Position numbers and translations under genes: made by a program. Positions 42,701-50,822 of a stretch of DNA of 64,000 nucleotides are shown here, piece after piece. The stretch covers positions 1,860,001-1,924,000 of the forward strand of contig NZ_CP063196.1 in NCBI RefSeq assembly GCF_003574835.2, in the 5' to 3' direction. Origin of the DNA: Thermobifida halotolerans. GTDB taxonomy: Bacteria > Actinomycetota > Actinomycetes > Streptosporangiales > Streptosporangiaceae. How positions within the stretch are numbered: the stretch's first letter is position 1; every line of letters begins with the position of its first letter. The notes below the pieces were generated by a model. That model was not told the origin of the DNA and searched no databases. It worked only from the letters and a program-made list of their open reading frames with translations.

Positions 42701-45524
42701 TGGAGTCCGGCGTCGCGGCGGACCCGGACCCGGCTTCGGGCGCCTCGGCCGCCTCGGCCGCGGCGTCGGTCGGGGACGTCAGCGCGGCGTCGATGGCGGG
42801 GGCCGCCTCGCAGGGGTTGGCGAGGAAGACGAGGTTGCCGTCCTCGGGGAGTCCACGCAGGACCCGACCGGCGAACAGCGCCTCGGCGTCCACCCGGACA
42901 CCGAGCGCGTGCGCCGCGCCCAGCGCGCGCAGCAGGGGGACCAGCGAGTCGCTGTCGGTGTCCACCGCGAGCACCGGCGTGTCCGGGTCGATCGTCTCCA
43001 TCAGCCCGGTCAGCACCCTTCCTGGGCCGACCTCCAGCACCAGGTCGGCCCGCGCCGCCGCCGTGGCCGCGGCCTCGTGGAACCGCACCGGGCGCACGAT
43101 CTGGTCGCGCAGCAGGGCGCGCAGGTCGGTGTCGGGGGCGAGCAGGTCACCGGTGACGGTGGAGGCCACGGTGCGGTTGAGCGGGGCGAAGTCGATCCGG
43201 GCCAGCCGTTCGGCCATCTCCTCGGCGGCCGGGGCGACCAGGGGCGAGTGGAAGGCGTGGGAGACGTTGATCCGCGTGGCCGCCAGGCCGTCGGAGCGCG
43301 CCGCCGCGCAGACGCGCTCCACGGCCTCGGCCGGACCCGAGATCACCGTCTGCCCGGGGCCGTTGTGGCCCGCCACGACCGCCTCCGTGCCGTCGAGGAG
43401 GAGCCGGACCCGCTCGGGGGCCGCCGCGATGCCCGCCATCGCGCCGCCGCCGCGACTGGCCTCGGCCATGACCCGGCCGCGCTCCGCGGCCAGCTCCAGC
43501 AGCCTCTCGGCGTCCATGGCCCCGCCCCAGTGCAGCGCGGTCAGCTCGCCGAGGCTGTGCCCGACGGCGACGTCGGCGTCGACGCCCAGCCTGCGCAGCA
43601 CCCGCAGGGCCGCGAGCGAGCCGGTGACGATGCGCGGCTGGGCGACCTGCGTCGCCGTCTGGTCTCCGTCGACGGGCAGGTCGGCCGCGGCGAACGTCTC
43701 CTCCGCCTCCGCGAAGCGGCGGCGGAGCGCGCCGACGCCGCCGCGCCCCGACCCCTGGCCCGGGAACAGGTAGGCGATGGCGGGTGCTTTCGAGCGCCGG
43801 CCGAGGAAGATCCCCTCCTTGGCGTCGAACACGCTGGTCGTTCCGCCTTCGAGCAGGTCGTGCAGGCGGGTCAGCCGGTGCGCGGCCTCCTCGGGGGAGG
43901 AGGCGACGACGGCGGCGCGCACCTCTCCTTCGGCGGCCTCCGCGGCCAGGGCGCCCGCGAGGTCGGTCAGTTCGGCGTAGGACAGCCTGGCCGCCAGGTC
44001 CGCCAGGCCGCCGACGCGGTCGCGCAGTTCGTCCGGACCGTGGGCGGCCAGCAGCAGCAGTTCGGCGTCCTGGCGGCCCGCGGCCAGCGCCACCGCCCGC
44101 TCGTCGAGCCCGTCGCGGCGTTCGGCTCCGGGGGGCTGCTCGATCGCCACGTGCGTGTTGATCCCGCCGAACCCCATGGCGGACACGCCCGCGCGGATGT
44201 GCTGGGCGGTCGGCCACGGCCGGGCCTCGCGCGGCACGTACACGGCGGCCTCCTCGCCGCCCAGCAGCGGGTGCGGATCGCGGTGCCCCGTGGCGGGCGG
44301 GATCACCTGGTGGTGCACCGCGAGGGTCGCCTTGATCAGTCCGGCGACCCCCGCCGCGGCCTTGGTGTGCCCGAAGTTGGCCTTGACGGTGCCCAGCGCC
44401 GCCGGTCGGGCGGCGGCGTCGGCGGCGCGGCGGGCCGAGGACAGCGCCTCGATCTCGGTGGCGTCGCCCAGGGCGGTGCCGGTGCCGTGTCCCTCGAAGT
44501 AGGAGACGGTCTCGATGCCGTATCCGGCGCGCTCGTAGGCGCGCCTCAGGGCGAGGCGGTGCCCGCTGGCCTCGGGCCGGGTGATGCCGCCCTTGCCGTC
44601 GGAGGAGACCGCCCAGCCGGTGATGGAGGCGTAGATCCGCATGCCGCGGTCGAGCGCGTCCTCCTCCCGCATCAGCACGAGCACCCCCGCGCCCTCACCC
44701 GGCCAGAACCCGTTGGAGCCGCGGTCGTAGACCTTCATCTCGCCGGTGGCCAGCGCGCCGGTCTTGGCGAAGCCGATGACCTCGAACGGGTCGATCGACA
44801 GGTCGACGCCTCCGGCGAGCGCGACGTCGAGGTCGCCGTCGACGAGGGCCTTGGCCGCGGTGACGACCGACAGCAGGGAGGAGGAGCACGCGCCGTCGAC
44901 GGTGTAGCCGCCGCCCTTCAGGTCGAAGTGGTTGCAGACGCGGCCCGCGATGGTGTTGGACAGCCCGCCGGCCAGGGTGTCCTCGTCGATCGGGGGGAAC
45001 GGGGCCTTGTAGCGCGTCTCCAGGGCGCGCAGGAACGCGTCGGTCTCCTCCCGGTCCCAGCCCCGCTCCGCGAGCGCGGCGGCGACCGTGCGGCGGACGT
45101 AGGGCCAGCGCAGCCGCATGACGTTCGCCCTGGAGAACTCACCGGTGAGGCTGTTGCCGATGACAACTCCGGTGGACTGCCTGGGCAGCCCCTCCCCGTC
45201 GGGGAAACCGGCGTCCTCCAGCGCCCGGGAGGCGACGTCGAGGGCGAGCCAGTGGGTCATGTCCGTGGAGCGGTAGGTGCTTCCGGCGACCCGGTACCTG
45301 ACCCGGTCGAACTCGAAGTCGCGCAGGACGGCCGCCTTCTCCGCGTAGAAGCGGTCCGGCGCGGTCGGGTCCGGCGACCAGTAGTCGGCGCGGTTCATGC
45401 GTTCGTCGGGAAGTCTTCGAAAGGCCCGGCGACCGGCGAGCACATTCTCCCAGAGTTCGTCGGGGCTGTTGGCGTCGGGATAGCGGAGACCGATTCCCAC
45501 AATAGCGATCCGCTCGGTTTTCAT
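39705..45524 (-). CDS. Iterative enediyne-type polyketide synthase (PKSE): KS-AT-ACP-KR-DH-PPTase
   Basis: 1939 residues from ATG 45524 (MKTERIAIVGIGLRYPDANS), the normal length for PKSE. KS: Cys in VDGACSSSLLSV (about 211), His in EGHGTGTALGD and NFGHTKAAAG. AT: GHSLGELTAL (Ser about 655). Single ACP with the PKSE-type DDLHLSSITVGQ (Ser about 974). KR: GGGKGITAE (about 1221) and HYATANDWM (Tyr about 1363). DH: DDHLLEGDLLFP (His about 1491). C-terminal phosphopantetheinyl transferase: GCDVEP and WSAVECLRK (about 1880). KS and ACP sequences are closely of the SgcE/CalE8 type, which make a conjugated polyene from malonyl-CoA. The first gene of the operon with TEBC, flavin reductase, epimerase and accD. 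No E3 or E4 gene is seen, so an enediyne end product is unproven. Confidence 0.96.
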   Translation of the reverse strand: MKTERIAIVGIGLRYPDANSPDELWENVLAGRRAFRRLPDERMNRADYWSPDPTAPDRFYAEKAAVLRDFEFDRVRYRVAGSTYRSTDMTHWLALDVASRALEDAGFPDGEGLPRQSTGVVIGNSLTGEFSRANVMRLRWPYVRRTVAAALAERGWDREETDAFLRALETRYKAPFPPIDEDTLAGGLSNTIAGRVCNHFDLKGGGYTVDGACSSSLLSVVTAAKALVDGDLDVALAGGVDLSIDPFEVIGFAKTGALATGEMKVYDRGSNGFWPGEGAGVLVLMREEDALDRGMRIYASITGWAVSSDGKGGITRPEASGHRLALRRAYERAGYGIETVSYFEGHGTGTALGDATEIEALSSARRAADAAARPAALGTVKANFGHTKAAAGVAGLIKATLAVHHQVIPPATGHRDPHPLLGGEEAAVYVPREARPWPTAQHIRAGVSAMGFGGINTHVAIEQPPGAERRDGLDERAVALAAGRQDAELLLLAAHGPDELRDRVGGLADLAARLSYAELTDLAGALAAEAAEGEVRAAVVASSPEEAAHRLTRLHDLLEGGTTSVFDAKEGIFLGRRSKAPAIAYLFPGQGSGRGGVGALRRRFAEAEETFAAADLPVDGDQTATQVAQPRIVTGSLAALRVLRRLGVDADVAVGHSLGELTALHWGGAMDAERLLELAAERGRVMAEASRGGGAMAGIAAAPERVRLLLDGTEAVVAGHNGPGQTVISGPAEAVERVCAAARSDGLAATRINVSHAFHSPLVAPAAEEMAERLARIDFAPLNRTVASTVTGDLLAPDTDLRALLRDQIVRPVRFHEAAATAAARADLVLEVGPGRVLTGLMETIDPDTPVLAVDTDSDSLVPLLRALGAAHALGVRVDAEALFAGRVLRGLPEDGNLVFLANPCEAAPAIDAALTSPTDAAAEAAEAPEAGSGSAATPDSTLDLLRRLAAERVELPLETVGADTRPLDDLHLSSITVGQIVNEATRELGRPLLEAASGFATLSLGELARLIDELEETALDGDGGAAEAPGVAPWVRAFSLDHVERALPDRAVDRGSGPGEWAVHTTPGHPLAEPLRAALAEAGLGGGVLLCLPADCGEEHVRLFLDAARAATAAGATRLVVVQQGLGASGLAKTLHLEAPGVTTTLVELADVAPTDPREVEEAVRRVVAEAAATTGFSEARYDADGVRTVPVLTALDAPTEQSGETVLDERDVLLVTGGGKGITAECALAVARDSGARLALLGRADPASDPELAANLARVADAGIEFRYERADVTRAEQVGAAVERIRADLGPVTAVLHGAGRNEPTALANLTEEAFRQTLAPKVTGLRNVLDAVERDRIKLLVTFGSIIGRAGLRGEAHYATANDWMSELTARFHREQPRARVLALEWSVWSGAGMGERLGVVEALMREGISPISAENGIAVLRQVLADPAAGPVLVVSGRAAGLPTLALPRRELPLLRFVDRVVAHYPGVELVTEADLSPGGDPYLDDHLLEGDLLFPAVIGMEAMTQVAAALTGHDGPPVLEDVEFLRPVVVRPGGSTTIRLAALARNSTTVDVVLRSEETGFGADHFRATVRFARPPLTDNGERDGEVGLPVLPVDPVTELYGGVLFQGKRFQRLLAYRHASARRAVAEVAASSAAPWFAAFLPQERLLADPGTRDAVMHALQACVPDATLLPQGIERLHLAARADQDVEYVVLDARERGQDGDSYVYDIDVRDGTGTLVERWEGLTLRAVRRRDGAGPWTPVLLGSHLERSLERVLGGSRAVVVEPDPEPAAGAERRERTELALGRALGRPVRLRHRPDGKPEVEGACVSASHGAGLTLAVAGATPLGCDVEPAVDRAEQDWEALLGPGALAVRDLLVAEAGDSPAVAGTRVWSAVECLRKTGVTVRALTVDRVHPDGWAVLAAGGARIATWVTTVNDRPEPIVFAVLAEEER

Positions 45525-46302
45525 ATTCTCACCAGACTCCAGAAGAATTGTCTGTCGCCTTATCGGAGATCTCTCGCGCAGCGGCTGAGAATCCGACCCG
45601 TGTCGGCTGCGGCCTTCGGGTGGGCCCTGGCGCCGTCCTTCGGCACCGGTCCCCTCACCTCGGCACACCGCGGTTCCTGCGGTCGCGGGGCCCGCCACAG
45701 CCCGGAGGCCAGGAATTCGCTCCTCCTTTGTGCACTCAAAAAAATGATGCTCTCGCTGAGCCCTGGAGTCTTCTTCTCGTGTGCCGTTCGAGCGGGAATC
45801 GCTATTCCATAACACTGTGATTTTTTATTGCCCGGGATCGGGGCGGCCCGTTCTCCGTCCGGCGGGCCCGGACTGGCTTTTCCGTCCTCTCCCCGTGGGT
45901 CGTCCGCGGTGTCCGGCGTGTCTCCCTTCCGGGTCCGGACGCCGCGGCCGCCGTGTGCCGGGACTCGCTGACCGAGGTTTGGGTGCTGGGCTCTGCGGTG
46001 GGCGCGGGTTCTTCTCGGAGAAAGCGGGGAAAGGCGCGGCATTCCACCCCCGCGTCCGAGGCTGGCCACCGGCAACCCGTGGTGGCCCACCGCAGGGGCT
46101 GGTGTGGAACACCCCGGGCCGACCGGCCGACCCCTCTTCCCCACACGGCCGGTATCCGCCGCGGAGACGGCTGTCACACCTGAGGTGCCCCGAGGCTTCT
46201 GGACGGCGACCGGTCCCGCCCCGGGAGCGGGCGGCGCGGACCGACAAATCAGGTGACAGCGCGGGAGGGCCGGTCTAGCGTCAGCCGGGTACGGCGGCGC
46301 CC
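45525..46302. promoter_or_regulatory. Upstream region of the PKS operon
   Basis: About 780 bp between PKS and DUF4180 starts. The stretch 45780-45840 is AT-rich (TTTTTTATT near 45822) and includes GGAATCGCTATTCC (45795-45808), a GGAAT-N4-ATTCC palindrome that may be an operator. No gene is supported; the open frames across it are shadows. Confidence 0.45.
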
Positions 46303-46677
46303 ATGGCCGACGTCCTCCAACGTCTCGACGGCGTCTCCGTCCTGGTGTGCGCCGCCGACGGCGAGCGGGTGCGGGGGGAACGCGAGGCCACCGACCTGAT
46401 CGGAAACGCGTTCCACCTCGGCGCCGCCTGGGTCGCCGTCCCCGTGGAGCGGTTGGCCGACGACTTCTTCCGGTTGCGCACCCGCGTCGCCGGGGAGATC
46501 ACGCAGAAGTTCGCCAACTACCGACTGGGCCTGGCCGTCCTCGGCGACATCTCCCACCGCACCGCGCAGAGCACCGCGCTGCGCGACTTCGTCCGCGAGA
46601 GCAACCGGGGCGGGCAGTTGTGGTTCCTCTCCGACGTCGAGGAGCTGCGCGCCCGCCTGGCCACGGCGGGACGCTGA
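46303..46677 (+). CDS. DUF4180 family protein
   Basis: 124 residues from ATG 46303. Family pattern: a start with LVCAADGERVRGEREATDLI, then WVAVPVERLADDFFRLRTRVAGE, QKFANYRLGLAVLGDIS and FVRESNRGGQLWFL. DUF4180 proteins are small STAS-like alpha/beta proteins of unknown function. The RBS is weak. It is flanked by the PKS upstream region and a convergent membrane-protein gene, so it is probably outside the biosynthetic locus. Confidence 0.9.
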   Translation: MADVLQRLDGVSVLVCAADGERVRGEREATDLIGNAFHLGAAWVAVPVERLADDFFRLRTRVAGEITQKFANYRLGLAVLGDISHRTAQSTALRDFVRESNRGGQLWFLSDVEELRARLATAGR

Positions 46678-46794
46678 GCCGCCGCGTCGACCGCTCCGGT
46701 GGTCGGCACGGCAGAACCGGTGGTGTGGGACTCGGGATCGGTGACATCGAACGCCACCGGGACCGGGCCGGTGCGTGCGGCACGGGGACGAGTC

Positions 46795-46837
46795 GGGGCT
46801 GCCCGGCCCGCCGGACCGCTCCGACGGGCCGGGCCCC
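46795..46837. terminator. GC-rich hairpin between convergent genes
   Basis: Arms 46795-46810 and 46825-46837 with a 3-nt bulge, in the gap between DUF4180 and the convergent membrane-protein gene. Confidence 0.55.
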
Positions 46838-46884
46838 TCAGCGGAAACGCGCGGCGGCGGACGCGGCGATGCACCGGTCCCGTA

Positions 46885-47868
46885 TCACCCCCACTCCACG
46901 ATCGGGTACCAGCCGACTCCGAACATCGACGGCACCCTCAGGTCCCAGTACAGGACGGTGAAGGCGCCCACCGTGACGAAGGCGACCGCCGTGACGGTGG
47001 CGATCCGCGCCGGTTTCGCGGTCAGCCAGCCGACGAAGCGGCCGCGGGTGCCGTGGACCAACACCAGGAACAGCACGACCACGACGGTGATGTTGCCGAG
47101 CGACTGGAGGACGAAGACGCCGGCGCCGTAGAGCGGGTTCCCGGTCTCGGCCGCGTACTCGAACATCGCCCGGAACAGCGGGAACGGCCGTCCGATGAGG
47201 AACCCGCCGATGAGCGCGCCCATCACCACCAGTCTGGCGTTCGGGAACCGGGCGGACAGGGGGCGCAGCGGGTCGGGGACCAGGCGCAGCGCGGCCAGCC
47301 CCAGGTAGACGAAGGCCAGACCGATCACCCCGAAGACGACCGAGGACTGCACCAGCCGCACCGGAACCCCCGAATCGAGCACCGCCTCGGACAGCTGGGG
47401 CAGCCGGTCCCCCAGCAGTACCCCGACCATGCCGTATCCGGCGGAGACGAGGACCATGCCGAGGGCGAGCCAGCCGATCGGCCGCAGCGAGTCCACGATC
47501 CCCGGGCGCGGGACGCGGCGCGTGAGCGCGCTCCTCCCGCCGTCGGCGAGGCCGGTGGTGCGCGCCATCGGCGCGATCGCGCCGAACACCGCGATGTTGC
47601 ACGCCGTGAACGTTCCGGCCAGTCCCGTGACGAAGGCGAAGACGGTTCCCGCCACGAGCCCGCTGATCGGCGTCTCCTTGGCGTCGTAGCCCAGCAGCGT
47701 GTTGGCGACGTTGTCGCCGATGACGCCGTCGACGAGTTCGAAGGACCACAGTGAGGCGAGCAGCGCTCCGGCCAGGACGCTGAGCACCACGACGGCCCAT
47801 CTCCGGCGCGGCAGGTCCGGCGGGTGGGAATCGGACAGCGGGATCGGGTCGGAACCGGTCTGGGACAT
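46885..47868 (-). CDS. Multi-pass membrane protein, CcdA-like segments
   Basis: 327 residues from ATG 47868, with AGAGGAG 9 nt upstream. About 7-8 hydrophobic segments are visible (WAVVVLSVLAGALLASLW, SGLVAGTVFAFVTGLAGTFT, IGWLALGMVLVSAGYGMV, SSVVFGVIGLAFVYLGLAAL, VVMGALIGGFLIG, ITVVVVLFLVLVHG, ATVTAVAFVTVGAFTVLYW). The block TFTACNIAVFGAIAPM is reminiscent of CcdA/DsbD-type permeases but only one Cys is present. The function is unknown. It is conserved-looking in actinomycetes and probably unrelated to the clusters. Confidence 0.8.
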   Translation of the reverse strand: MSQTGSDPIPLSDSHPPDLPRRRWAVVVLSVLAGALLASLWSFELVDGVIGDNVANTLLGYDAKETPISGLVAGTVFAFVTGLAGTFTACNIAVFGAIAPMARTTGLADGGRSALTRRVPRPGIVDSLRPIGWLALGMVLVSAGYGMVGVLLGDRLPQLSEAVLDSGVPVRLVQSSVVFGVIGLAFVYLGLAALRLVPDPLRPLSARFPNARLVVMGALIGGFLIGRPFPLFRAMFEYAAETGNPLYGAGVFVLQSLGNITVVVVLFLVLVHGTRGRFVGWLTAKPARIATVTAVAFVTVGAFTVLYWDLRVPSMFGVGWYPIVEWG

Positions 47869-48392
47869 CGGATACCACTCCTCTGGATCTCTCGGCGGGC
47901 TTCGTCGGAGTCGTGCCGGGTCAGGAACCGTCAACCCCGCCTCGGGCGGGGCGTCCGCCGGCCGCGGGACCGCCTGTCCGACCGGCCGGCGCCCGGAGGG
48001 CAAGCGCGCGGCGTCACGCCCGGTCGGGCTCCTCAACCGCCCTGGAGTGGGCCGGTCGCGGCTTCGGTGCTGACGGGCGTGCTGCCGACACCCAGAGGAT
48101 GGGGCCGGGAGTCGGTGCTTTCATCTTCCGGATTGCCCATCCGGTTCCGGACCCCGCGAGAGGCCGGGCGAGCGGGGTGAGACGCCTGCGCGCCGGTCTC
48201 CGGCTGACGACGCGCCTCCCACGGACCCCCGCACGGCGCCTGGCGGCGGTTCCCGGTAACCGCACGGCTGCTCCGCTGCCGCTCCGTGCCGGTGGGGGGA
48301 GACCGAGGGGGAGGAACCGCGCCCGCCTCGCCCCGGCCGTCGGAGCGGAGAAAACCGGTGGTGCGGCGCGGGTTCGGTGACAGCATCCTGGG
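47869..48392. other. Divergent intergenic region
   Basis: About 520 bp between the membrane-protein gene and the DinB gene. GC-rich, with short open frames that show no conservation. It must contain two promoters; I recognise no specific element. Confidence 0.4.
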
Positions 48393-48917
48393 ATGCCGGT
48401 ATCCCGTGTCGACCTGCTGCTCCACCGACTCGGCACCGCCTGGGCGCTGCTGGAGCACCACCTGGACGGCCTCGACGACCCGGTGTGCCTGTGGGAGCCC
48501 GCGCCGCACTGCTGGACGGTCCGCCCGGACGAGCGGGGCCGGTGGGCGGCCGACTGGCAGGTGCCCGCACCCGACCCCGTGCCGACCGCCACGATCGGCT
48601 GGCTGACCTGGCACATCGGCTTCTGGTGGACCACCCCGGGCCACTGCCTCGGCTCGGGCGCTCCCGAACGCGAGGAGATCACCTGGCCGGGCAGCGCCGA
48701 GGCCGCCGTCGAGTGGCTGCACGGGCTGAAGGACGGGTGGCGTGCCCACCTGGTCACGCTCACCGACGCCGACCTGGACTCCACCGATCGGACCGCGACC
48801 CTGCCTGGGGGGCGGGAGCAGACCCTGGCCGAGGTCGCGGGCCGGGTGAACATCGAGTTGACCAAGAACGTCGCCGAGATCGGCCCGGTGCGCAACCTGT
48901 ACGGAGCCCGGGGATGA
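48393..48917 (+). CDS. DinB-like four-helix-bundle protein
   Basis: 174 residues from ATG 48393. DinB/DUF664-type pattern: LLLHRLGTAWALLEHHLDGL, TIGWLTWHIGFWWTTPGHCL with the first metal-type His, and LAEVAGRVNIELTKNVAEIG near the end, where the usual His is replaced by Asn (VNIELTKN). Such proteins may be thiol S-transferases; the reaction here is unknown. It stands alone with a terminator downstream. Confidence 0.88.
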   Translation: MPVSRVDLLLHRLGTAWALLEHHLDGLDDPVCLWEPAPHCWTVRPDERGRWAADWQVPAPDPVPTATIGWLTWHIGFWWTTPGHCLGSGAPEREEITWPGSAEAAVEWLHGLKDGWRAHLVTLTDADLDSTDRTATLPGGREQTLAEVAGRVNIELTKNVAEIGPVRNLYGARG

Positions 48918-49124
48918 GGGCGGACGTCTCTGCTGCGGTCCCCTTCCCGCGTCCGTCGTGTCGGATGCTGTGTCGGGAAGGGAAGGACAACGCCGCCTTT
49001 ACACGGTAGATCACTGATGGCCCGCCGTGTCCGTTCCGGTGGGCGACCGTTCCCGGGAGGCCGATGGCCGGGCCGGCGGCTCCGGGCCGCGAAGGCGTTC
49101 CGGCGAGGGGCGGCTCCCCGGCCG

Positions 49125-49157
49125 GTCCGCCCCACCCGGCGGCCGGGTGGGGCGGAC
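49125..49157. terminator. Perfect hairpin between DinB and MFS genes
   Basis: Perfect 16-bp inverted repeat (49125-49140 with 49142-49157, tight loop) in the gap between convergent genes. Confidence 0.75.
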
Positions 49158-49212
49158 GGTCCGGTCTCCACCACCGTGTCCGGTGGCGTTCCGCCGACCG
49201 CGCGGGTGTGTG

Positions 49213-50592
49213 TCAGGCACTCTCCGGACGGGAGGGGACGGCGTCCGGGACCTGTCCGGCCGGTGCCCCGTCGACGGGTTCGGGCGCGGAGGCCGCGACC
49301 GGGCGGACGGTGAGGAGGAGAACGGCCGCGGCGGCGAAGACCGCGCCGACCGCCAGGTACAGGTTCTGCGGAGTCCACCCGGCGTCCAGCAGCGCGCCCG
49401 TCGCGGACGGGGCGGTGATGGCCCCGACCCTGCCGATCCCGATCGCGGTGCCCACCCCCGTGGTGCGCACGCCCGTCTCGTAGACGGCCGGGGAGAGCGC
49501 GTAGAGTCCGGCGACGCAGCCGCTGGCGAACAGTCCGATCAGCGCTCCGGTCCCGAACGCCACCGCCGGCGAGGACGTGAACAGGACGAGGGCGGCCAGC
49601 AGCGCCGCTGTCGCCGCCAGGTAGCCCACCAGCACCCGGCGCAGCGCGAAGTGGGCGGCGAGCGCGCCGAGCGCGGCCGCGCCGAAGATGCCGCCGAGGT
49701 TGAGCAGGGTGCCGCCGGTGATGCCCTGGTCGGCGGAGAGACCGGCCTCGGCCAGCAGCACGGGCGTCCAACTGGTCACGACGTAGTAGCCCGCCATGAC
49801 CAGGAAGAACAGGGACCACAGCAGGAAGGTCGAACGGCGCGTCCCGGGGGCGAGCAGCCGCAGGAATCCCGCCGCGGCCCCGGAGGGGGCGGGGGCCGCG
49901 GCGGGCAGCCGGTCCAGCGACGGGTGTCCGAGACGGCGTGCCAGGGCGTTGACCCGCTCCAGCGCGCGGGCCGGGCGGCGGGTCAGCAGGAAGTCCAGCG
50001 ACTCGGGCAGGGCCACGAGCACCAGCGGGATCACCGCGGCGGTGGCCAGACCGCCGCACAGAAAGACCGACCGCCAGCCGAACTCGCTGATCAGGGTGAC
50101 CGAGAGCAGGCCGCCGACGGTGGCGCCGATGGCGTATCCGGTGGAGTTGAGGCTGACCGCCAGGCCGCGCCAGCGCTGCGAGGCGTACTCGCTGGCGATG
50201 ACGTTGCTGCTGGCCAGGATGCCGCCGATGCCCACACCGGTGAGCACCCGCAGCAGGCCGAGCTGCAGCGGCGACTGGCTGGCCGACGACAGCAGCATCC
50301 CGGTCGCGGCGATCGCCAGGCAGGCGAGGATCATCGGTCGGCGGCCGAGGCGGTCGGCCCACGGGGCGAGCAGCATCGACCCGGCGGCCATGCCGACCAG
50401 GCCCGCGCTCAGCAGCAGGCCGAGCTGGACCCCGGTGAGGTCCCACTCCGCCGAGACGGCCTGGCCGGTGAAGGCCATGACGAGCACGTCGAAGCCGTCG
50501 AGCACGTTGAGCAGGACGCACACCCCGACGGCGGTCCACTGGAAGAGGCTCATCGGGCCGCTGTCGAGAGCGGCGCGCAGCGACCGGGCCAT
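49213..50592 (-). CDS. MFS transporter, aromatic acid:H+ symporter (AAHS) type
   Basis: 459 residues from ATG 50592. AAHS marks: VLLNVLDGFDVLVMAFTG in TM1 (DGxD-type motif), the loop ADRLGRRPMILACL and IASEYASQRWRGLAVSLNSTGYAIG. Twelve hydrophobic segments. This family (PcaK, BenK, VanK) imports benzoate-like acids. It is the third gene of an IclR/reductase/P450 module, so it probably imports the aromatic acid that the P450 oxidises. A hairpin lies between P450 and this gene. Confidence 0.93.
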   Translation of the reverse strand: MARSLRAALDSGPMSLFQWTAVGVCVLLNVLDGFDVLVMAFTGQAVSAEWDLTGVQLGLLLSAGLVGMAAGSMLLAPWADRLGRRPMILACLAIAATGMLLSSASQSPLQLGLLRVLTGVGIGGILASSNVIASEYASQRWRGLAVSLNSTGYAIGATVGGLLSVTLISEFGWRSVFLCGGLATAAVIPLVLVALPESLDFLLTRRPARALERVNALARRLGHPSLDRLPAAAPAPSGAAAGFLRLLAPGTRRSTFLLWSLFFLVMAGYYVVTSWTPVLLAEAGLSADQGITGGTLLNLGGIFGAAALGALAAHFALRRVLVGYLAATAALLAALVLFTSSPAVAFGTGALIGLFASGCVAGLYALSPAVYETGVRTTGVGTAIGIGRVGAITAPSATGALLDAGWTPQNLYLAVGAVFAAAAVLLLTVRPVAASAPEPVDGAPAGQVPDAVPSRPESA

Positions 50593-50784
50593 CAGACGGC
50601 GTCCTGGCGGGTGGGGTGGGACAGGGTGCGCATGGGGAACTCCTTCGCGGATGTGGGGATGGATCCGCGTCCGTGCGGCGGACGCGGTCGGGACCGTCGA
50701 CGCGCGCGGTGCGGTCGGGTGGACGGCGGTCCCGGGCTGCGGCGGACGGGCCGGGTGCGGTGCGGCTCCGTCCGGGGTGGTGCT

Positions 50785-50815
50785 CCCGCTGCCGGACTCG
50801 CGGTCCGGCAGCGGG
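50785..50815. terminator. Hairpin just after the CYP199-like gene
   Basis: Perfect 13-bp stem (50785-50797 with 50803-50815), 5-nt loop, 8 bp past the P450 stop on the minus strand. It may reduce read-through into the transporter gene. Confidence 0.7.
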
Positions 50816-50822
50816 GTCGGGG

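Noticed and set aside
39702-45812. Plus-strand frame of 2036 codons opposite the PKS
   Set aside because: Shadow of the PKSE codon pattern; no domain recognised, and the minus strand has all PKS catalytic motifs.
46885-47868. Membrane protein as the missing enediyne E3 (UnbU)
   Set aside because: Its segments recall CcdA-type permeases, not the NQR2/RnfD-like fold I associate with UnbU, and DUF4180 lies between it and the PKS.
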